Shown here one piece after another: positions 59,961-64,000 of a stretch of DNA of 64,000 nucleotides. The DNA comes from Gemmataceae bacterium (GTDB lineage Bacteria; Planctomycetota; Planctomycetia; Gemmatales; Gemmataceae), in assembly GCA_022842245.1 (NCBI GenBank), contig JALHPZ010000025.1, forward strand, positions 1 to 64,000. Reading direction: 5' to 3'. The notes below the pieces were generated by a model, which worked only from the letters and a program-made list of their open reading frames with translations, had not been told where the DNA came from and made no database searches. Numbering within the stretch: position 1 is the stretch's first letter; the number at the start of each line of letters is the position of its first letter. Both the position numbers and the translations under genes were made by a program.

Positions 59961-60935
59961 ATGCCAAGCGACGGGCCGGTGATTGAAACCCGGAACCTGA
60001 CCAAGAAATATGGCTCGTTCGTCGCGCTCGACTCACTCTCGATCGCGGTGGACAAGGGCCAGATTCTCGGATTCATCGGGCCGAATGGAGCCGGCAAGAC
60101 CACGACGATCAAGATTCTCGTCGGCCTTTCGCGGCCCACGTCGGGCACCGCCACCGTCGCCGGTATCGACTGCGCCAAGGATGCCCGCAAGATCAAGCGT
60201 TTGCTTGGCTACATGCCCGACACCTTCGGCTCGTACGACAACATGCGGGTCGGCGAGTACCTCGACTTTTTCGGTGCCGCCTATGGACTTGGCCGCCGCG
60301 ACCGCGTCAAACGCGTCGACGAGGTGCTCGAAACCGCCGGAGCCGGCAAGTTCAAGGACCTCTTCGTCGAGAGCCTCAGCCACGGCATGAAGCAGCGTGT
60401 CGCCATCGCGCGCACGCTCCTGCACGATCCCGTCGCGCTCATTCTCGACGAACCCGCGAATGGCCTCGATCCGCAGGCGCGGATCGAAATGCGCGGCCTC
60501 CTGCTCGACCTCGCCGCCCGCGGCAAAACCCTCATCGTCACCAGCCACATCCTGCCCGAACTCGCCCGCATCTGCGATCGCTGCGCCATCATCACGCGCG
60601 GCAAGCTCCGCGCGTACGGCACGCTCGCCGAGATCGGCCGCCAGCTCAGCCAGATGCGCACGATTGAAGTCCTTCTCGCCACCGACCGCGAACTCGACCG
60701 CGCGGTGGAGGTGCTCCGGCCGCACGTCGAGGAAAAGTCCGAACTGACGGCCCATCCGGCCGAGTACGCCGTTCGCTTCCGAACCGCGAAACCCGATGAG
60801 GAACTGGCGGGCGCCTTGGCGGCGCTGGTGGGCGCGAAATTGCCGGTCACCCAGTTTCGCGAGGTGCAAACCGACCTCGAAGAGGCGTTCATGACCGTCG
60901 CCCGCTCCGACGACGACGCGGGGGCCAAAGCGTGA
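59961..60935 (+). CDS. ABC transporter ATP-binding protein
   Basis: A protein of 324 residues from the ATG at 59961. Walker A GPNGAGKTTT (residues about 38-47), Q-loop region LLGYMPDTFGSY, signature LSHGMKQR (variant of LSGGQ), Walker B LILDEPANGLDP and switch His in TSHI are all present. The C-terminal 90 residues (RTIEVLLATDRELDRAVEVL and onward) are the regulatory extension of ABC-2-type ATPases. It energises the permease encoded next, whose GTG overlaps its stop by 4 bases. Confidence 0.96.
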   Translation: MPSDGPVIETRNLTKKYGSFVALDSLSIAVDKGQILGFIGPNGAGKTTTIKILVGLSRPTSGTATVAGIDCAKDARKIKRLLGYMPDTFGSYDNMRVGEYLDFFGAAYGLGRRDRVKRVDEVLETAGAGKFKDLFVESLSHGMKQRVAIARTLLHDPVALILDEPANGLDPQARIEMRGLLLDLAARGKTLIVTSHILPELARICDRCAIITRGKLRAYGTLAEIGRQLSQMRTIEVLLATDRELDRAVEVLRPHVEEKSELTAHPAEYAVRFRTAKPDEELAGALAALVGAKLPVTQFREVQTDLEEAFMTVARSDDDAGAKA

Positions 60936-62587
60936 ACCCGATCATCCGGCGGGAATTGCTCGAACTGCTCCGCACGCCGAAGGCGATCGCGGCCCAGATC
61001 GCATTGGCGGTCGCGTGTGCGCTGCTGGTCCTGCTGCGCTGGCCGGCCAGCGGCGTCAGCGATCTCGGTGGCGCCCGGTCGTTGCAGGTTCTGCGTGTCT
61101 TCGGTTATGGCCTTCTTGCCGGGATCCTGTTTCTTGTTCCCGCCTTCCCGGCAACGAGCATCGTTCGCGAACGGATCAAGGGCACGCTCGCTCTCCTCTT
61201 GAATTCCCCCATGACGCCACTGTCGATCTACCTCGGCAAACTGGGGGGAACGCTGGGTTTTACGGCCATCCTGCTCGCCGTCACGGTGCCCGCCGCGGCG
61301 GCGTGCTACGCATTGGGCGGCAGTTCCACCTCCGGCGGCGTCGCCTGGCTGTACGTCGTACTCGGGGTCGCCACCTTTCAGATCACCACGCTCGCGCTCT
61401 GGATCAGTTCCCGGGCGACGTCCACCGACTTCGCCCTGCGGACGACCTACGGATGCGTGCTCGCCCTTGCACTGTTGCCGCTGGCACCGTACTGGGCGCT
61501 GCAGGGTGAAGCAAGCGACCTGCTGGATGTGGCGGCCTGGTTGCGGTGTCTCTCGCCGGTGCCAGCCGTGATGGAAGTGCTCGGCCACGCCGCCGTGGGC
61601 ACCCACGGCCTCGGCGACACCGGCGGGGCGATCGGGAAATTCGTCGTTCTCGCGCTCGTCTTCGGGCTTGCGTTCGCTTGGGCGACCGTGGCCCAATTGC
61701 GCGGCCGCCCGCTCGATCGCTCCCGCGCCGCCGGCGTCATGACACAGGACCGCTCCACCGGCAGCCAGATTTTCCGCCGGCTCTTCTTCCTCGTCGATCC
61801 GCAACGCCGCTCCGCCAGCATGCCCTTGTTCGTCAACCCGGTGATGTTGAAGGAATTCCGCAGCCGGAAATTCGGCCGCGGCCACTGGACCCTGCGCCTG
61901 ATCGCGCTCAGCGCCATCCTGTCGCTCGGGTTGTGCACCGCGGCGGCCGAAGGTGCGATCGGGTGGGGAATCGAAATCATCGGCGGGGCGCTGGTCTTAC
62001 TCCAAACGGCCATCCTCATCCTGTTCACACCCAGCCTCGCCGCGGGTCTGATCAGCACCGAACGGGAAAATGGGAGCTGGCAACTGCTCCGCATGACACC
62101 GCTATCCACCGGAAAGATTCTCCGCGGCAAACTGCTCAGCGTGGTCTGGCCGCTGCTGCTCCTCTTGTGCGCGACCTTGCCGGGCTACGTCTTCCTGATG
62201 ACCATCAAACCCGAACTCGGCCCGCAGGTCGTCCGTGTCGTCGTGAGCCTCGGCCTGACCGCGGTCTTCGCCATGCTGGTGAGCGCCGCGGCGAGTTGTC
62301 TGTTCCGCACGACGGCCGTGGCCACCGCGGCGGCGAACCTCGCGCTGGTCGGCCTGTGCATCGGCACCCTGCTCGCCGTCATCGCCCGCGATGCCCCGTT
62401 CGGTAAAAGCACCGTCGAGGCGATCCTCACCGTCAATCCGGTCGCCGCCGCCCTCAGCGCCGCCGAAACGCCCGGCTTCAAGGACTACGATCTGATTCCC
62501 TTGAACTGGTACGTGGTCGGTGGTGCCAGCGCCGTTTTGCTCCTGTTCGTCATGGTCCGGACCCGGCGGCTCAGCCGGCCCGATTGA
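60932..62587 (+). CDS. ABC-2 type permease with two fused halves
   Basis: A protein of 551 residues from the GTG at 60932, overlapping the ATPase stop (GTGA). The two halves repeat one plan. The first has NPIIRRELLELLRTPKAIAA, then RERIKGTLALLLNSPMTPLS with IYLGKLGG. The second has NPVMLKEFRSRKFGRGHWTL, then STERENGSWQLLRMTPLSTG with KILRGKLLS. About twelve helices are expected. It forms the channel for the ATPase encoded before it; cargo is unknown. The design parallels the orphan permease at 29595. Confidence 0.92.
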   Translation: MNPIIRRELLELLRTPKAIAAQIALAVACALLVLLRWPASGVSDLGGARSLQVLRVFGYGLLAGILFLVPAFPATSIVRERIKGTLALLLNSPMTPLSIYLGKLGGTLGFTAILLAVTVPAAAACYALGGSSTSGGVAWLYVVLGVATFQITTLALWISSRATSTDFALRTTYGCVLALALLPLAPYWALQGEASDLLDVAAWLRCLSPVPAVMEVLGHAAVGTHGLGDTGGAIGKFVVLALVFGLAFAWATVAQLRGRPLDRSRAAGVMTQDRSTGSQIFRRLFFLVDPQRRSASMPLFVNPVMLKEFRSRKFGRGHWTLRLIALSAILSLGLCTAAAEGAIGWGIEIIGGALVLLQTAILILFTPSLAAGLISTERENGSWQLLRMTPLSTGKILRGKLLSVVWPLLLLLCATLPGYVFLMTIKPELGPQVVRVVVSLGLTAVFAMLVSAAASCLFRTTAVATAAANLALVGLCIGTLLAVIARDAPFGKSTVEAILTVNPVAAALSAAETPGFKDYDLIPLNWYVVGGASAVLLLFVMVRTRRLSRPD

Positions 62588-62596
62588 GGAGACGCC

Positions 62597-64000
62597 ATGG
62601 TTGCGTCGGTTCGCCGCGTGCTCCCGTCGTTGCTCGCGCTTCTCGCCATCGCGGGAACGCTGCGCGCGGCCGGCGAGGGGATCGATTCGACGATGCTGAA
62701 CGATCCGCCGGTCGCCTGGCCGAAGGTCGTCCGCGTCTTCGACAATACGATGCTGCCGCTCTGGTACGAACTCCTCGCTCGCCCGGAATCCGATCACAAG
62801 GTCCGCTCCGCGGGCGCCATCGCCGAGGCGCACCGCCGGGGCATGCCGGGCTTGGACAAGGCGATCCCGAAACTGGTCGCGGAACTGGATCGCCCGGAGG
62901 CGCCGGCGGCGGTGCGTGTCGCCCTCGTCCACGCCCTTGCGACGCTGGATGCGAAAGGGGCGGCGGACGCGATGTTCCGCGCTGGCCGCGACGGCGACAT
63001 CGACGTGCGCCAGATCGTGGACCCGTGCCTGACGCGCTGGCAGTACGAACCGGTCCGCGCGGCGTGGCTCGAACGGATCCAGGTGAAGCCGAGCCAGCGC
63101 GGCACCGTGCTGGCCATCCGGGGATTGCTGGCGGCGAAGGATCTGCGGGCGATTCCGCGACTGCGTGAAATCGCCCTCGCCGCCGATGAACCGGCCCCGG
63201 TGAGACTGGAAGCCGCCGCCGCCCTCGCCGAACTCAAGCCGACCGGACTGGAAGCCGAGGCCCGAACTTTGGGTGGCGTGGCCGGTCATCGGGGTGTTGT
63301 GGGGCGAGTCGTGGCCGCGACGTTACTCCGCCGCCACGATGGTGCCGTGGCAATCTCACTGTTGCAATCCTTCGCAACGGACCCTGAACCGACCGTCGCG
63401 TCGCGGGCCATGTCACGATTGATCGAATTGGATCCGAAACATGTCGCCGGGGTTCTCGACGCGGCGCTGGCGAATCCCGACGCCGCCGTCCGGCTTCCCG
63501 CCGTCGACTCGCTGCACCGCAACCCAACCGACATTAACCTCCGCAAACTCGGCGACCGCCTCGCCGATCTTCATCCGGACGTCCGCACGAAGGCCCGCCT
63601 CGCCATGCTGGACCTCTACGGCAAGACCGAACATCAGGCCGCGATCCGGCGCGAGGGCCTGCGCATTCTGAACGGCCCCTATTGGGGCGGGCTTCAGCAG
63701 GCTTCCCTCCTGCTCGGCGCGATCGATCACAAGCCGGCGGCCCCGCGCTTGCTCGAGCTGCAGCGCCACGAACGGAATGAAGTGTTCGTCTCGGCGGCTT
63801 GGGCGCTGCGCAAGCTCGACCTGCCCGACACCGCCGCGCCCGCGCTCGCCATCTTCAACGAGCGACTCCGCTTCTACAAGACGCGGATCAACACCGTGCC
63901 GCCGCTCGTCGGTCAGGGATTCGACGAGCAGCTTTCGCAACTGGCGCAGTTGCTCGGCCAACGGAAGCACGCGCCCGCGAGTGCACCCTTTCGCACGCTG
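62597..64000 (+). CDS. Secreted HEAT-repeat protein (right-truncated)
   Basis: An open frame from the ATG at 62597, with GAGGAG just upstream, runs to the edge of the window (468 codons seen). A signal peptide (VLPSLLALLAIAGTLRAAG) is followed by helical repeats of about 30 residues, e.g. VRSAGAIAEAHRRGMPGLDK, VRVALVHALATLDAKGAADA, LEAAAALAELKP and VRLPAVDSLHRNPTDI. Repeats of this type bind proteins. It starts 9 bp after the permease stop and so belongs to the ABC locus. Confidence 0.85.
   Translation, partial: MVASVRRVLPSLLALLAIAGTLRAAGEGIDSTMLNDPPVAWPKVVRVFDNTMLPLWYELLARPESDHKVRSAGAIAEAHRRGMPGLDKAIPKLVAELDRPEAPAAVRVALVHALATLDAKGAADAMFRAGRDGDIDVRQIVDPCLTRWQYEPVRAAWLERIQVKPSQRGTVLAIRGLLAAKDLRAIPRLREIALAADEPAPVRLEAAAALAELKPTGLEAEARTLGGVAGHRGVVGRVVAATLLRRHDGAVAISLLQSFATDPEPTVASRAMSRLIELDPKHVAGVLDAALANPDAAVRLPAVDSLHRNPTDINLRKLGDRLADLHPDVRTKARLAMLDLYGKTEHQAAIRREGLRILNGPYWGGLQQASLLLGAIDHKPAAPRLLELQRHERNEVFVSAAWALRKLDLPDTAAPALAIFNERLRFYKTRINTVPPLVGQGFDEQLSQLAQLLGQRKHAPASAPFRTL

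Noticed and set aside
1..64000. tRNA, rRNA or riboswitch genes
   Set aside because: I looked through the gaps for cloverleaf-like patterns and conserved cores and found none that I could support without a covariance search.

Overview
The window is high-GC bacterial DNA from a planctomycete, most probably a Gemmata-like lineage. The basis is family content recognised by eye: two DUF1549/DUF1553 proteins (one with a PSCyt1 haem domain), a DUF1501 protein, a DUF1573 protein, a DUF6807 (PmoA-like) protein, a giant secreted protein whose N-terminus carries the planctomycete-type LEDRVTPA motif, EF-hand proteins, and an ECF sigma factor next to a BatA/vWA protein. I recognise no rRNA, tRNA, CRISPR array, prophage or plasmid backbone. 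About 46 genes are supported on both strands, most in runs of one to four.

Layout. 1-4.4 kb: tail of an unknown protein, a DUF1549/1553 plus DUF1501 pair, and a metallophosphoesterase. 4.5-8.8 kb: a minus-strand ECF sigma factor plus BatA/vWA unit, divergent from a DUF1573 gene. 8.8-12.5 kb: a squalene-cyclase-like repeat protein, a RAYT-type transposase surrounded by its own REP palindromes, and an SMP-30 lactonase. 12.7-20.3 kb: a POT transporter, an acyl-CoA carboxyltransferase with a 55-bp palindrome inside its reading frame, pyrE, a pterin dehydratase, a DUF6807 protein, a Uma2 nuclease and a DadA-like oxidoreductase. 20.3-28.2 kb: one gene of 2631 codons for a mosaic secreted protein, ending at a clear intrinsic terminator. 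28.5-31.4 kb: a degenerate sulfatase-like protein and a fused ABC-2 permease. 31.4-34.3 kb: a ferrous-iron operon (two FeoA, FeoB, Cys-rich membrane peptide) with a recognisable promoter and Fur-like operator. 34.3-46.4 kb: a polysaccharide deacetylase, a cytochrome/DUF1549 protein, PxpA, two small hydrolases, a CotH/EF-hand protein and a pentahaem PA14-like protein. 46.5-47.1 kb: a compact IS200-like unit with about 95-bp inverted flanks. 47.2-57.2 kb: Aat, EF-hand and LTXXQ-like secreted proteins, a small-protein/HNH pair, an Hsp70-like ATPase, a ribA remnant joined to a palindrome, a SUKH protein, a LacD-like aldolase and an SGNH hydrolase. 57.4-64 kb: a four-gene ABC export locus running off the right edge.

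How the genes work together. The Feo operon is the clearest functional unit: uptake of Fe(II), with the regulatory site read directly from sequence. The ECF factor probably controls its downstream vWA partner or shares its regulation. The ABC locus (large membrane protein, ATPase, double ABC-2 permease, HEAT-repeat protein) resembles gliding or export-type transporters. Many other products are secreted or periplasmic proteins of planctomycete type whose substrates cannot be named from sequence.

The most unusual theme is palindromic DNA. At least four unrelated palindrome families occur here: REP/REPIN sequences around a RAYT gene, triple-hairpin flanks around an IS200-like gene, a 55-bp palindrome translated inside a carboxylase gene, and a 17-bp-arm palindrome fused to a ribA fragment. 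No clearly new defence or metabolic system was found. The best candidates for something undescribed are the in-gene palindrome and the coupled small-protein/HNH pair.
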